Part shown: positions 1 to 11,653 of the stretch, in pieces
Numbering within the stretch: position 1 is the first letter of the stretch
Layout of the letters: every line of letters starts with the position of its first letter
Source of the DNA: Cliona cf. orientalis
Lineage: Eukaryota; Porifera; Demospongiae; Clionaida; Clionaidae
Direction of reading: 5' to 3'
Length of the DNA stretch: 64,000 bases
NCBI GenBank assembly: GCA_963930775.1
Contig: OZ005707.1
Span: forward strand, 5,394,001 to 5,458,000
Position numbers and translations under genes: made by a program
Notes under the pieces: model-generated
Told to the model about the DNA's origin: nothing
Seen by the model: the letters and a program-made list of their open reading frames with translations, nothing else
The model's database searches: none

Positions 1-754
1 GTGAATGAGCATATGAAAAATGGTTAGGTAGTTGCTGGGTCAGCATGTTTCATGGGAAAGGCATCCAGCTATGGTATGGAGGGAACACTCACCAAACATT
101 CCCTGACATTTGGTTAGCATGGGAACACACATTCTGGTTACCTTGTTGAAAGTCCTGCTGCTGGTACAATCCCCCTCACCCTACTTTCCCAGAATATTTC
201 TCAGAAGGCCATGCTTTGTAGGAGAACATGTAGCTTAAGTTAATTTATGAGTGTTTTGCTAAAGGTTTTTCTAGAAATTTTTTACCAATAAATAGTTCCC
301 TATTTTGCAAAATACAAGGTAATCAATGACCTCATTGGATTTTTCAGTGAATTCATGATTATTTTCGTGCTTTCCCTGTTTCCCAGTAACAACATAGAAA
401 CTGCTTATGTGTGTCTGCCTTAATTAATTAATTATTAACTGGTTCTTCCCCCTTGTGGTATAAACATTTCCTGCTTCAGTTTCCATACCTAGGTGCATGC
501 TTTGCTGAATTTGTGAGGGCTTTGGTTTAATTAAATTACATGTAGGACTTATCCCCTTGTAATTGGAGTGATTCTCAGCAAGGCTTTTAGGCTCTACCTA
601 TACTTCCATATCAAAGGCCATTGTTTGCATTGCCATGGTTTAAGATGTGGCAGGATTGAGTTTGCAAAGGTGCTACAAATTCCCCCTCTTGAAATATATA
701 CATGTATGTATGTGGTACCGCATTATTATTTTTTTTATTGTTGTTATTTTACAG
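1..754. other. Intron or upstream sequence of the docking-protein gene
   Basis: AT-rich non-coding sequence. It ends in a polypyrimidine tract and an acceptor AG at 753-754, just before a long coding exon that starts with a split codon. At least one upstream coding exon is therefore expected, probably to the left of the window. I could not find a coding exon here. A methionine at 702 is in frame with the exon, but its codons would run through the acceptor tract and encode a leucine/phenylalanine stretch, so I read it as intron. Confidence 0.6.
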
Positions 755-3700
755 ATCCCTTACTCGTCCAAAGACTAACTCCACGGGCAGCATGCCCACT
801 CCCCCTCCTCCCAGTGGCAGCAGCACAAACAAGCTAACTAAACAACAAACAGCACCTTCTCTCTCGCAGAAACCCTCCGTCCCACCGAAACCTCCCGTCG
901 CACCAAAGCCAGCCGCTTCACCAAAGCCTGCCACTTCACCAAAGCCTTCGCATCCACAACAGAACAAGCAGCAGCCGCCACCTCCCATAACAACATCCAC
1001 GCCCCAAAACGGTCAATCACCCAGCTCCACTCCAGAACAACTAAGCCAAGAAGCTTCCACGAGTGAAGGAGGGGGTAGCACTAGTGGCACTCCCGAGCCT
1101 CAGCTATTGTCTAGATCTGCAGCTACGAGTGGTACGACATCTCCAATTCCCGATTCCACTGATCTGGATCACATTCCACGAAGCTCTCCGACTGTTATGA
1201 GGAGCAATCGACCCACACTTAAAGGGCGACAGTCGCCAGTGGGCAAGCTCACAAAATCAATAACTACACCCGCTTTGAGCTCGGAGACTTACGATGTTCC
1301 TAAATCGCTTCAGACCCAGTTGAGCGCTGATGATGGAGGAGGGAACATTTACAACAACGTGTCTCTCTCTTCCTCCGGAGAGAATCCGCACGAACCCGAA
1401 AACACGTACCAGGTCCCTCGCCCGACCGTGGACAGCGAGTATCGCGTCCCGAGGCCGCAAGACGACATCTTGAATGAGCAGCGCCACTACCATCACCCTA
1501 AGCCTGCTGATGAAGTATACAAGATACCCACGTCTCGACCGATGTCTGGCACATACAGTTCTCTCCTAGGTCGTACCCCAGACAATTTGTATAGCAGTCC
1601 TAGACCCCCTCCCCATGGCACAAGGAGCCCCCAGGGCGTCTATTATAGTAACCCATCGGATGCTGATGATACAGCTAGTACTAGTGCTGCTGATAGTGCG
1701 ACCACTCAGACTAGTATTGTACCTGATGGTCAGCTGTATGGGAATGTGACTGTAGGTGTTTCAAACGAAGCCGGAGAGGCTGAGGAGAATTTCTACAACG
1801 TTCCACGTCCTGGGATTGAGCGACAAAAATCGCTAGAAAAACAGCAACAAGTGCAGTCTGAAGAGAAGGACGGTGTGGCAGATGGGCTATACAATATCCC
1901 TCGCTCATTAAGTGACAAACGACCAGGGGAAGTCCCTGAAGCGGAGGAAGGTTTGTACAAGGTACCGAGAAGTTCTGCAGGAGGGAGCAGCGATCAAGAA
2001 GGGCTGTACAAGGTACCACCACGAGCCGTGAAACAGTCAGGCTCCGAATCCCCACCTCCAAAGAATCCGTACGAGATGATTGACTTTGACGAGCCGCGAA
2101 GACTGCGGCCAGCCAGGAGCTTAGAGTCGCTGCATCGTGTTAAAACACTGCCTCCTCGAGGCAAAGGAAATAGCTACGTCGGCTTAAATGTTGACAAACC
2201 TTCCGGGCACCCTGTACCCACTGGGTGGATCCAGAAACAACCTCTCCCTCCCAGACCTACACAGCAAGCCTCCAGTGCGGCTGCCGATAATGTTTACGCT
2301 GAGATTCCCGAAGACCTATTGGCGAAGCACCGCATGGCTAAGGCTAATGGTAGGTGGAGCCCACCTGCCAGAGGTGAGAAAACTTTCGATAATCTTTACG
2401 TGTCTGGACCGGATGTGGCTGATTCCACTCAACAGCCAAATCGCTCCCTTTCTCCGTATGACAAATTGCCTCCTCCCAGAAGACCGAGTCCCGAAGTTGT
2501 AGCCAGCGAAGGGGTAGCAAAAGCCAAGGAGCTTGCAAGACAGGGCTACGAGTTGTGCTTGCCATCAGGAGAGGACCCCAGAACCTCAGCAGCAGGGGGG
2601 AGGACCCCTCCAATCAGCATGCCACCGAGAAATATCCCAAGAAAAAACTTTGATGTTGGGATAAGAGCTCAGAGAAGCATGTCTAGTAGTATGTCGGGCA
2701 GCGTACCCAAAGAAGGCATTCTTGGGACATCCATACCTTCAGACAGCACCACACCTAATGCAGACGAATATGTCATCATTACAAGATCTGACACTCGACT
2801 GAAATACACACAAACACTACCAAAGAGCACTTCCATTGGCCAAGTGCAGCTCGAGGGTTCAGCAAGTGCAGTGCCTTTACCGGAGGGCGATGAATATGAA
2901 CAAATGAACTCCATCAAATCGCAAGTTTGGTTGAAACAATCGTTGCACTATAGCACACCAAATCCATCCCTCCATCATAGCAATGGTGCTAGTACAAGTG
3001 TTACTACTACACAATCCACGGTCATATCAACGGGGGCGGAGTCAGGAGTGGCAGGGGGTGGAGCCAACCATCTCTATGGCAACATGGAATCCACGGACAA
3101 AGACTTCTCCGACCTAGATAGAGTCACTCGACCCACTGTCCCCAGCAATGAGCCATACTTTGCGAGATCAAAAACTCTCCCTCCTCGAAGAAAGACGGTG
3201 AGCTCATCGAGTGCCGACAGTGACGTGTTTGTCACCACTACAAGCCATAACTTTCAGGGGCCAGCGTCCATTCCCGAAGACCAGAAGACATTTGTACCAG
3301 TTGCTACTCATGACTTGGGAGGATCATCTGAGCTTAGGTGAGCCATTATGTAAATGCATAGTGTCTGTATTATAATAGTGCCTGTCCTCTAGTCCCAATG
3401 TTTTGCATTGGCCACAGTAAGATTGTGGCAATACCTAGCTCTCTAAAACTGATACTATATTAATCCAGCCTATTAAACAAATTTAGAGTTCCTTTACAAA
3501 TCATGGCAAGATCACAATAATTATTTATTGCTGGTATATATTATACAGATTGCGAAGTTGTTCAATGGATGACATTCTAGACAACGTAGCTGCCAAGCCC
3601 AAGAGACACTCCTACGTCAATGTCTCCAGCGACAGCTCCACTACTGAGCCAATCGCAAGAAGCAACAGCAGTGAACAAAACAAGCCTTCTCCTCCCACCA

Positions 3701-3825
3701 CTATTGCTGAGTCAGCAGCTGTAGAGCCGTCGTCAACACAACAGGGACCACCCAAGAAGCCCAAGCCATTCCCTCGCAACTCTCTACTGAGAGTGGAATC
3801 TGCTGAGGAGCAGAAAGAACAATAA
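755..3825 (+). CDS. Multi-tyrosine docking/scaffold protein (Gab/Dok/Cas-like), 3'-terminal exons
   Basis: Two coding exons, 755-3337 and 3549-3825, joined across a 211 bp GT-AG intron (donor AG|GTGAGC). The split arginine codon stays in frame and the stop is TAA at 3823. The protein (about 950 residues here, N terminus missing) is proline- and serine-rich and probably disordered. It carries about eleven YxxP motifs (YDVP, YQVP, YRVP, YKIP, YNVP, YNIP, two YKVP and others), the classic Crk/Nck SH2 docking signature. YEQM and YGNM are p85-type, and YVNV near the C terminus is Grb2-type. Polyproline runs at the N-terminal side (APKP and SPKP repeats) would suit SH3 domains. No folded domain is visible. 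Gab, Dok and IRS proteins put a PH or PTB domain in front of such a tail, so one may lie upstream. Role as a phosphotyrosine hub is inferred. The family assignment among Gab, Dok, IRS and Cas is not settled. Confidence 0.8.
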
Positions 3826-4220
3826 TTTTAAGGAAAACTAATAGCCAGCCGGCTGGACTTAAAATTAATATTATAACTTACTGTCACATTTTGTTGTGCT
3901 GCTGTCCGACTGATTTGTGTGCTTGCAAGCAGGTAGAATGTTAAGCCACTCGTGCCACTAATAATTATTACAAATTTTTGTTTTCTTTTGTGTTATTGTC
4001 TGTTTGATTTTGTTGTTTTACATGTAACATTCCGTTCACAGTTCCATCATTGTCTTTACCAGTATAATAATATTTGGCTAAAAATGTCATACTTATAGCT
4101 AGGGTGCATTCTCTGGATAAACGTGGGCGTGGATCGCTGCATGCGCCGACCAGCCCCTCCCACTTTGTAGGTCAAGTGGTTGGCGCGCGAGACTATTTGC
4201 GGACCAACTGAAGATTCAAT
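3826..4220. other. Intergenic, 3' UTR and promoter region
   Basis: AT-rich sequence after the docking-protein stop codon. It turns GC-richer from about 4110, just before the next start codon, which fits a short promoter. I see no coding potential or RNA gene. Confidence 0.5.
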
Positions 4221-4571
4221 ATGTCAAATTACGAAGATGATCCTGCGTATCAGAATCACCCCCGGCTCCAGCAACCTGATCCTGATGCTCACAATGGACC
4301 CACTACCAGATTGTTTCATATTAATACCTGGCCAAGAGTGATCAAGTGGGGCGTTATCTCTGTTGTTTTTGTGGGCGTATCATGTGCAGTTTTGTACAAA
4401 CTCCATTCTCTAAAGAGCTCCATCGAAGCATTAAAAACCACAGTTGAAACTGAAAGCACTCGAAACTTAACTATGCTGACTGGACTTCAGGATAAGATGA
4501 TGAATGAACTGAAATGGATTGAGGAACTCGTCAAAGAAATTGATTCAGATAAACTTGTCAGATTGGAATGA
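4221..4571 (+). CDS. Small single-pass membrane coiled-coil protein (116 aa)
   Basis: Single-exon frame from ATG 4221 to TGA. A soluble N terminus of about 38 residues is followed by one hydrophobic segment at about residues 42-60, then a charged helical tail rich in Leu, Glu and Lys, likely coiled coil. The sequence around the membrane segment and the following SSIEALKTTVE stretch closely matches the protein at 7792-8385 (SSIDALQNTVE), so the two are paralogues. This copy is shorter and lacks the C-terminal EKQxGxAV segment that the 7792 and 25316 proteins share. The function is unknown. It looks like a membrane-anchored oligomerisation module. A further exon downstream is possible but not needed. 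Confidence 0.7.
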   Translation: MSNYEDDPAYQNHPRLQQPDPDAHNGPTTRLFHINTWPRVIKWGVISVVFVGVSCAVLYKLHSLKSSIEALKTTVETESTRNLTMLTGLQDKMMNELKWIEELVKEIDSDKLVRLE

Positions 4572-4743
4572 AGTTAGCATATTAAATTATAGTTTTATAA
4601 ATCAGGTGAAAACATCACTGGCCTTTAATATTTGAAATTGAATTAAATATAATATAGACTCTATTATATTGAAGTGACTATCTAAGTTCTATTATTAAAA
4701 CAACAGTCGAACCAATACGTGTATCGGATGGTACTGAATACTA

Positions 4744-4755
4744 TGCGCATGCGCA
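4744..4755. promoter_or_regulatory. NRF1-like palindrome in the CARD-SH2-PTB gene promoter
   Basis: A perfect 12 bp palindrome, TGCGCATGCGCA, matches the NRF1 consensus. It lies about 100 bp upstream of the ATG at 4854, in otherwise AT-rich DNA. Similar motifs precede the genes at 25316 and 27209. Confidence 0.45.
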
Positions 4756-4853
4756 CGTAGAACAATGTACCACTCCGCGCACGCCCTGCATCAATAGTTT
4801 TACGCCTCGTCGCTACTATCAGACTACTCCCCAATCATCTCAGACCATAGACC

Positions 4854-7510
4854 ATGGCCAGGAACACGGAAGAATATCTTGCGATGATCAAAGCCACCAG
4901 TAAACTTACGTGCGCGGTGAAGAATGATCTTGTATGGCTAAGTGCAGAGCTGGTCTCGAGTCAGCTTATCACTGCTGACCAAGGAGCAGAACTGAGAAAC
5001 GGAAAAATTGATGAGTTGGAACGAGCTGCACACGTTGTGAAGCTCATCACTGACAAAGTGGAGCAGGATAGAAAGAATTTTCGTCTCTTTATCAGACTTT
5101 TGATTGAAAACCGGAGTGCGTATGCTGATGTACTGAAATGCCTTGAGCCAGTCTACATCAATACAGGTATGGTATCTAATAAAGAGGACTAGTAGCACTA
5201 CTATGGAGATTGGAACCTCCTACTAAGCTATATAAATTGAGCTGAATACCATGCTGGCTTTGCAATTGTCTGATGTATGCACATGTTGGGCCCTCGAGTT
5301 CCCTGTGCATGTACATTAATAGTTATTAAGTGAAGCTAATCTTTATTCTAGCTAGCAGCTAGCTTCAGCTTGCTGAAATTGCACTCAAAGTGGCTACGTA
5401 TACTAATTTTGCAGCGTCTACTGTGTCTCTGCATGTTTACATGTCATGCGCATAATAATACTAAACCCTGTGTTGTGTATGAGTGTCCAGCTTGATGTGA
5501 TTGTGTGCCTATATATAACATCACTGTTGTGATGATGCCTGATCACATGTTATGAATTCATAGCCATAATTAGTACATCATGTCTTCCTGTCTCAACGAG
5601 TTATGGTGAATCTATCACAATCAAATTTATTACAATGCATGATGAAATACAAATATTGTGTCCCAAATCCAAAATTAATTATAGCTATGCCTGAATCAGC
5701 ACTAGTATATTATGATATTGTGGACTTGTATGGAAAATGATGCTCAGTCCAAGCATCACTACAATATAAATACAGTAACGCATGACTCAATTGATGCATG
5801 ATCAGTGTGTGGTAAATACTGACCGTATTTGCTATAATATGGGCATAGAATTATGATCCAGTGAGACAATTGTTATACAAGCATACCTTATACTGACCCA
5901 TGATTTTTTGTTTCAAGGAGGTCATGTTTACAACAGGGGTGCTCCTGCTGTACTAACAATCACCCAGCCATGGTATCACAAGAGATTATCAAGAGAAGAT
6001 GCAAATAAACGATTGAAAACTATGAACACAAATAATTCTTTCCTTGTCAGAGAGAGTACCAAGGAGTCTGGAAAGTTAGTGCTCTCAGTAAAGAACTGTG
6101 ACAAATTTTATCATTTCCATATCGAGCGTGGTGTTGGGTCCTATCAGGTGGAAGGAACTGATGAGCCATTTTCATCAGTGGTTGAGTTGGTTGATCACTA
6201 CAAACAGTTTGGTCTTCCCGAGAGTGACAGTGGGAAAGTGATACTTCTTGAGTTGCCATGTGTTCATGATGATTCTCCCATCGACAGTAAGTACTACAGT
6301 CTATGAGATTTGAAAACAGTGTTTGTCAATTGTAGCAAATAATTAATGTTAGATGCTCCTGCCCTATACATGTACTAGTTGATAAAAAATTTAACTAATA
6401 ATAAGCCAATACTCAGCAATCAAATTTTTATAATAATAATCTTGACTCACTTACTACTGTATCCATGTATCAGGATTTGATGCCAATGCTACTGGCTTCA
6501 ATGGAAGTTTCTCTGGTCCTTGCACTATTTGTCTTGATCATCAAGCTATCACCATCATTTATGAACAAGATGAAGCTGAGATAGCCACGTGGCCCTATAA
6601 ATTCATCCGCAGCTTTAATTTCAATGAACCTGGCAAATTTAGCTTTATATCAGGAAATCAAGGTCCTTTTGGAGTGGGAGAGTACACCTTTGAAGTTCAC
6701 AATGTCAAAACACTTGAATACTCACTCAAAAAATTCATAGGAAATCAGATATGTCGGAGTAGGGCAAAACCACAACCATACTATTACCCTCAGTGTCATT
6801 GCACAGAAGAAAAGAAATACCTCTCTGACTCTGTTGATAGTAAATCTGTGTTTGTATCCCATGGATTTGCCAATAATAATATACATTCTTCACCTCATAT
6901 TAAGCCTCCTGGTCCCACAAGAGATTGTCTTCATTTGTCCACAGAGGTCGATGATCCTCTGAGCTTGACTGGAGGTGGTTTTCCATTGAGACATTCCTTC
7001 TCCACTGGTGACCTCCTTGAGTCTAGTTCTTTGTCCTCTTATCCTCCACGGCAAGTATCCCACAAGACACATGTACGTTTGTTTGTGTCTTTGAGTGGTG
7101 AAGGTCCTTGCATAGTTGAAGATGACCAGCACCAATCGAACTCAACACAATGTGCATGTACTTCTGGTAGCGTTCTCCTAGCTCATCCAAAAGCCGATTC
7201 TAACGTTGGAAGAGTACTACCCACTCCTACTTCCTCCAGCAGCAGTGGCACATCTACCAGCTCCAACAATCCAAAGAATATTAAACAACAAACACGTGTT
7301 TTACCAGCTTATTCAAACAGTCAGCCACCTTCTGAGATGCTGGATTTGAGTGTCACTCCCAAGCAAGCTACACCGGATGATGTACCACAAATTGCCGCTG
7401 ACGTCAGCAATGTAGGATACCTCCCAAGGAGTTCTCCACTAGTTTCAAAGAATTCTTATCTTAAATTTAAGTCTAAGTTGAAATGTGACCATCTCAATAA
7501 TTCACGGTGA
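4854..7510 (+). CDS. CARD-like - SH2 - IRS-type PTB adaptor protein (572 aa)
   Basis: Three exons, 4854-5166, 5918-6286 and 6474-7510. All junctions are GT-AG and phase-compatible (phase 1 at both). The start has a Kozak-like context (accATGg) and an in-frame TAG just upstream. Residues 1-104 form a helical death-fold module resembling a CARD: the hydrophobic pattern, LITADQ after helix 2, a central ELERAAHVVKLI, then NFRLFIRLL and ADVLKCLE. Residues about 123-215 are an SH2 domain beginning PWYHKRLS, with the phosphate-binding arginine in FLVRES (about Arg149) and YHFHIE. Residues about 237-320 match an IRS/Dok-type PTB: WPYKFIRSF, then GKFSF and GEYTFEV. The tail is Ser/Pro-rich with GYLPRS and NSYLKF tyrosines. 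The likely job is to couple a death-fold assembly to phosphotyrosine signalling. It lies between two coiled-coil membrane genes. The first PTB strand is not obvious. The CARD call is by pattern only. Confidence 0.8.
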
Positions 7511-7791
7511 GGTTTCAGGATGGAGGGATAGAATAACAGTGCAATTGAGACAAGACTAGCTGAGTAGCTATTAAAGTGAGTTCAAGCTGGAGCTGCATGC
7601 AGTACCATTGAGGGAAGTCACAGTGTTGACTGCAGATAAAGTTTTTGTTAGTCAGTTTTGTGATATTATACCATTGCTGATGAAAATTCATGTCACTGTC
7701 ATTAGTATAATATAGTAGTGCGAAGGTTTTAGAAAGTGGGCGGTACCGGGTGGGTGGGGCTCAATAAGGCCAGACTACTAGGGGCAGGGAT

Positions 7792-8385
7792 ATGAGTTCC
7801 GGGGAAGAAGTCGTGCTTGTTACCGAGCCTGATGAGCGAGAGGAGAGAACGTTCCTTCTCAGTGTGTCTAGATTCTTTTCATCTCCGAGAGTGATCTCTT
7901 TCCTCAAATGGACCGTGATTTCTGGCGTTTCGGTGGGGGCGTGTGTGATCGTGATACACTGCTACGTCCGATATCAAAGAAACACACTGCGCGATGCTCT
8001 CAAGAGCTCCATCGATGCTCTACAGAACACCGTTGAAGCCGAAAACACTATACTGATCAGAACGATCGAGAATCAAAACAGAATAATCGAGGCCGAACAC
8101 CAAACCATATCCACCCTGATCCATAAGAGGGCGGAGCTTGAGAGTGAGACAGTAAAGAAACTTCTGGAAACTATCGGTCAACTCACGCAGCAGAATGCAA
8201 AATCGATTGAACAACTGTCTCACCAGCAGGAACTTACAGCTGATGTCATCAAGACGACCGCTCAAAAATCAGCAAGTCCCAGCACAGCAGCAGGAGATAC
8301 TTCGATAGAGAAGCAGATTGGATCTGCTGTGACGTACTGTGTGGCAAAGGGTGTAGGGGCAGTAAAGTATCTCTTTGGATGGTGA
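7792..8385 (+). CDS. Single-pass membrane coiled-coil protein (197 aa)
   Basis: Single-exon frame with GC-richer codon use than its surroundings. An acidic N terminus (MSSGEEVVLVTEPDE) is followed by a hydrophobic segment at about residues 43-63, then a long Glu/Gln/Ile-rich helix of roughly 100 residues that should form a coiled coil. A short C-terminal segment, IEKQIGSAV, recurs almost unchanged in the 25316 protein. The region after the membrane segment matches the 4221 protein. There is no signal peptide, and which end faces the cytoplasm cannot be told. Function is unknown. Placement next to the CARD-SH2-PTB gene suggests, but does not show, a shared pathway. Confidence 0.75.
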   Translation: MSSGEEVVLVTEPDEREERTFLLSVSRFFSSPRVISFLKWTVISGVSVGACVIVIHCYVRYQRNTLRDALKSSIDALQNTVEAENTILIRTIENQNRIIEAEHQTISTLIHKRAELESETVKKLLETIGQLTQQNAKSIEQLSHQQELTADVIKTTAQKSASPSTAAGDTSIEKQIGSAVTYCVAKGVGAVKYLFGW

Positions 8386-8837
8386 CATTACTTTTTTGGC
8401 ATAGTATTTCTGATGTGCACTCTATCGATAATTAATTTTCAAATAGCTAGGTATTTATGATGAAAATGTGTTGATGAATGCTTGTCAGTGATTGCACAAC
8501 TTGTCGTTGGTCAATGATAATTTAGGCCAATGTAAACATATTTCTCATTCAGGGCTTAGTAGTTAAGCATGCGGGTGCACAGGTGGTTACCTTTTCTTTA
8601 TTTTTCATAGCCGCAAGGATACACAGAATCTAATAATAAAGACTGATATAGCCATACAACATGATGATAAGATACAGAGATTCACAATTTTACAGGTGGT
8701 TACCTACAGACACAACATGCATTTATTATTGCTGGATCATAAGGACATGCTGTATTATGCTAGTAACTCAGTATCACAATATCAGCTTGACCTAACATAA
8801 ACTGTTCATGTTGAGATTAAGCTTTATTCTTCTGTCT
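8386..8837. other. Convergent intergenic region
   Basis: AT-rich sequence between the convergent coiled-coil gene and astacin A. I see only 3' UTR-like DNA. A short GCATGCG motif lies near 8569. Nothing coding is evident. Confidence 0.4.
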
Positions 8838-10727
8838 TTATTCTGTTTTGAATTCAAAGTGGTAGTCAAACAGCACGTAGCCACTATATGCCTCCATCTC
8901 CACAGACGTCTGAGAGGTATGCGAGTCGAGGAAATAGTTGGTCCAATTGGAGAGTGAAATAGCACGAGGGGTGCGGCTCCTGTCCCAATCATAAACCCTG
9001 ACCTTGATCTGGAACCACTCTCCAATACCAAAATCCATATTATAGTTCCACCGAGGACTTAGAATTCTGTTAGCAGCATATGTAGCCCGACTTACTCTGG
9101 AGTTGCTGTGTCTGTAGGCAATCACATTCACATAGGGTGACACAAATGAACCATCAGCTCGTCTCGGGAGATCAGTAGCATTTCGAATGAAAACACGAAG
9201 TCTGCCTTTAGCATGCTTGCACTGACGTCCTGTATAGCCAACTGGACAGTCACATGAGAAGCTGGATATGAGATCATGGCAGGTGCCGTTATTTCTGCAT
9301 GGATTAGGGTTGCATTCATCTCCATCAGGCTTCAAATTAAAGTCAAAATGTATGAATGAATTACAGCGATAGTCGCTGCAATGGAGGAGATCTTTGTGGA
9401 AGCCTGAGTTAAGAGAGAATGACTGGCTTCTTGTAATCCGTGAATCACCACCTGCAACATTGAGAACATGACGGGAGCCTGGGGACGAGGCTACTTCAGC
9501 CACACTCCACACACTGATGGTCATGTACTGCCACGAGATTCGACCACCGAAATCTATCAGCTCATTCCATGTAAGTGTTGTATTTTTAGCTGTTGTGATG
9601 TTGGTAGTTTTAGTCACATTAGAACCTTGATCATCTACGGCAGTCACTAGGACATACATGCGATTATTTCCACCATTAGTGTTCAAATTTGTGGTGTTCT
9701 TAATTAGCACTTGAAGTCTACCGGGTACTCCACTTCCTGGACAATTGTACATTCGATTGAGTTGAGTGATGTCACTATCGCTCAGACCATTTCTCTGGCC
9801 AACTTTTGGTCGCCCTTGCCAAATGTACGCCGCTTCATTTGTGACTTCAATGGTACGTAATCCTGAACTCTTTCTGAAAGCCGTGAGACTGTAGTGCATT
9901 ACTGAATTGTAGTCATACCCTTCTCCATGATAATCAATTTGATATGAGTTCCTTTTCCAGAAGTTATGTCTATGACGATCTTTGATGTTATCAGTAATGA
10001 TACGGATGTATTCATCTCTGTCTGGCCTACTCTGTTCATGCCATATACCAAGAGCGTGGAGAAGCTCATGTAAGACTATCCCGACCGAGAAACAGCCTCT
10101 ACCCAGTTTGATGGACTGTTTCCTGCCCCTTCCTAGCCGGCCAACATAGGAGGAACAGCCACTGCCGTTTGTAAACTGAATCCGATCACCATAGGTACGA
10201 AGCTGAAACTTCACACATGTTTCTTGTTCAATGATTCCCATTGTGTAATTGATTATTCTGTGTTGTGAGGAGCTCGCAATGGATGGATGGAAGTCATAGT
10301 AGACAATTCCATTTGGCCAACGATATTCTCTATCTCTTCTGACACCGCGAGTTGGCCGATCAGTCTGGAATTAAAAATATAATTTTGTATATGAATGTCC
10401 ATCTCACCACATACAGTTGGTATAACTTTTTAGTCTTACATGTGCATGTGTGTTGTTTTGTTTGCCATAATAGAGTTCTATTTCCTCAGGAGAGATGATT
10501 ATATCTCCTTCAAAGAGGTCTGAATTTTCTAGCGGTCTCTGACTTTCATCGAATTGGGCCTGGGGGATGTCTGAATTCAGCAATTCCACTGCACTATCTT
10601 CAGAGTCTGCGAAATCCGATCTGGGAAGCTGAGCGTCTGGTGTAGGAGTGGACTGAAGAGGAGTAGGCAATGCAGCTGTTAATGTTGCAAAGCCTAGCAA
10701 GGCAATGCAGAGAATCACGATCTTCAT
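8838..10727 (-). CDS. Secreted astacin metalloprotease A (astacin - C2-like - EGF - C2-like), 604 aa
   Basis: Two exons on the minus strand: 10727-10440 (signal and propeptide) and 10364-8838, with a phase-0 intron. The start at 10727 is chosen because MKIVILC opens a signal peptide shared with astacin B; an upstream in-frame Met at 10778 gives a basic extension. The propeptide contains LFEGDIIIS, the FxGD aspartate switch that latches astacin zymogens. The catalytic domain carries the zinc site [13 protein letters not shown] (from about residue 195), RPDRD, and a Met-turn SVMHY. It is followed by a C2-like beta domain, an EGF domain ([21 protein letters not shown]) and a second C2-like domain ([18 protein letters not shown]). 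About 15 extra residues in the first C2-like domain coincide with a repeat-derived 43 bp segment. Likely an extracellular matrix or defence protease; substrate unknown. Confidence 0.92.
9453..9495 (-). repeat. Transposon-related segment inside the astacin A coding exon
   Basis: Read on the minus strand, these 43 bases are identical to 15254-15296 in the repeat nest. Both begin with the terminal-repeat motif TAGCCTCGTCCCCAGGCT that recurs in small inverted-repeat elements here. In astacin A the segment encodes most of the run VASSPGSRHVLNVAG, where astacin B has a single Glu and astacin C is also short. The net insertion is 14 codons and keeps the frame. Confidence 0.85.
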
Positions 10728-11653
10728 TTTCCAGTAGTGTGGTTTGCTTCTCCTGCAGGGGCTAGATCTAGCCAGCAATGGTTGGTAACAGCTGTATCAC
10801 TGCATGCATGCATGCTTTTTATATCCATGCTCAAGACTTTTGCAATTTCATTTATTATTATTGTTAGAGAAAAGTGTCAGCTTCGTGGGGGAGTTTAGGT
10901 CATCCTCAAATAGAGGATGTGGTACCGTGGCACCCACAAACACCTCAACTTCACTTTCAGCATGGAAACCTTGCCGCCAGATTTTTATCAGAGAACCAAG
11001 GTCCGGTAGATTCCCCTGCGTTGTAATAGTATCTTGCATGCACCATCAGCATTATATTATATTATACATGTAGGATTAATTGTAATGATAGTAATAATAT
11101 TATTTATATTATTGCTGAATCATAGTTACTGTATTATTATGCTGTAGCATTAAGGCTTGTAAAATACTTCTGGGTATAGAGAAGGTAGCTATGACATGCA
11201 GGTTTTTGTTGCAGTCTCTGAGTCAGTGATTTCTCTATGAAGTTGGGCAAAATATGCCTAGCAGCATCCTAAGGCCCCAGTGCCCCACACATTTGTCTCA
11301 GTTTGTGGAAAATAGCTCCTTTCTAGCATTATGGCTATACAACTCCCCCCCCCCCCCCCCCCCCCCCCAGGGTGGAGTTAACATCCAAGAGTCTAGCAAG
11401 AGGGATGATTCCTAATGCTGAATTTTATTTGCATGTCATAAATATTAATTTCATACTTCAATCATGAAAAGATCTACCGATAATAGCAAGAGTAAATGAG
11501 TAAATATGTATGTAAGTATGAGTAAATGAATAGGCACATGGCATGCATAATAATTATCACAAACATTATCATGGCAGGATAAACTGAAAGATAGTGCAAA
11601 CCAGCTTGACCTAACATTAATTGTTCATTAGCTATTATAATAAGATTGAAATT
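10728..11653. other. Intergenic region between astacins A and B, with a C homopolymer
   Basis: Mostly AT-rich. A 24-base C run sits at 11345-11368. On the minus strand 10848-11039 holds a 63-codon open frame (LPDLGSLIKIWRQGFHAE, EVEVFVGATVPHPLFEDD) with protein-like composition but no recognised family, perhaps a broken exon. No other gene is visible. Confidence 0.5.

Noticed and set aside
702..754. Upstream methionine and hydrophobic leader for the docking protein
   Set aside because: The codons run through a pyrimidine-rich tract ending in an acceptor AG at 754, so it is more likely intron than a signal peptide.
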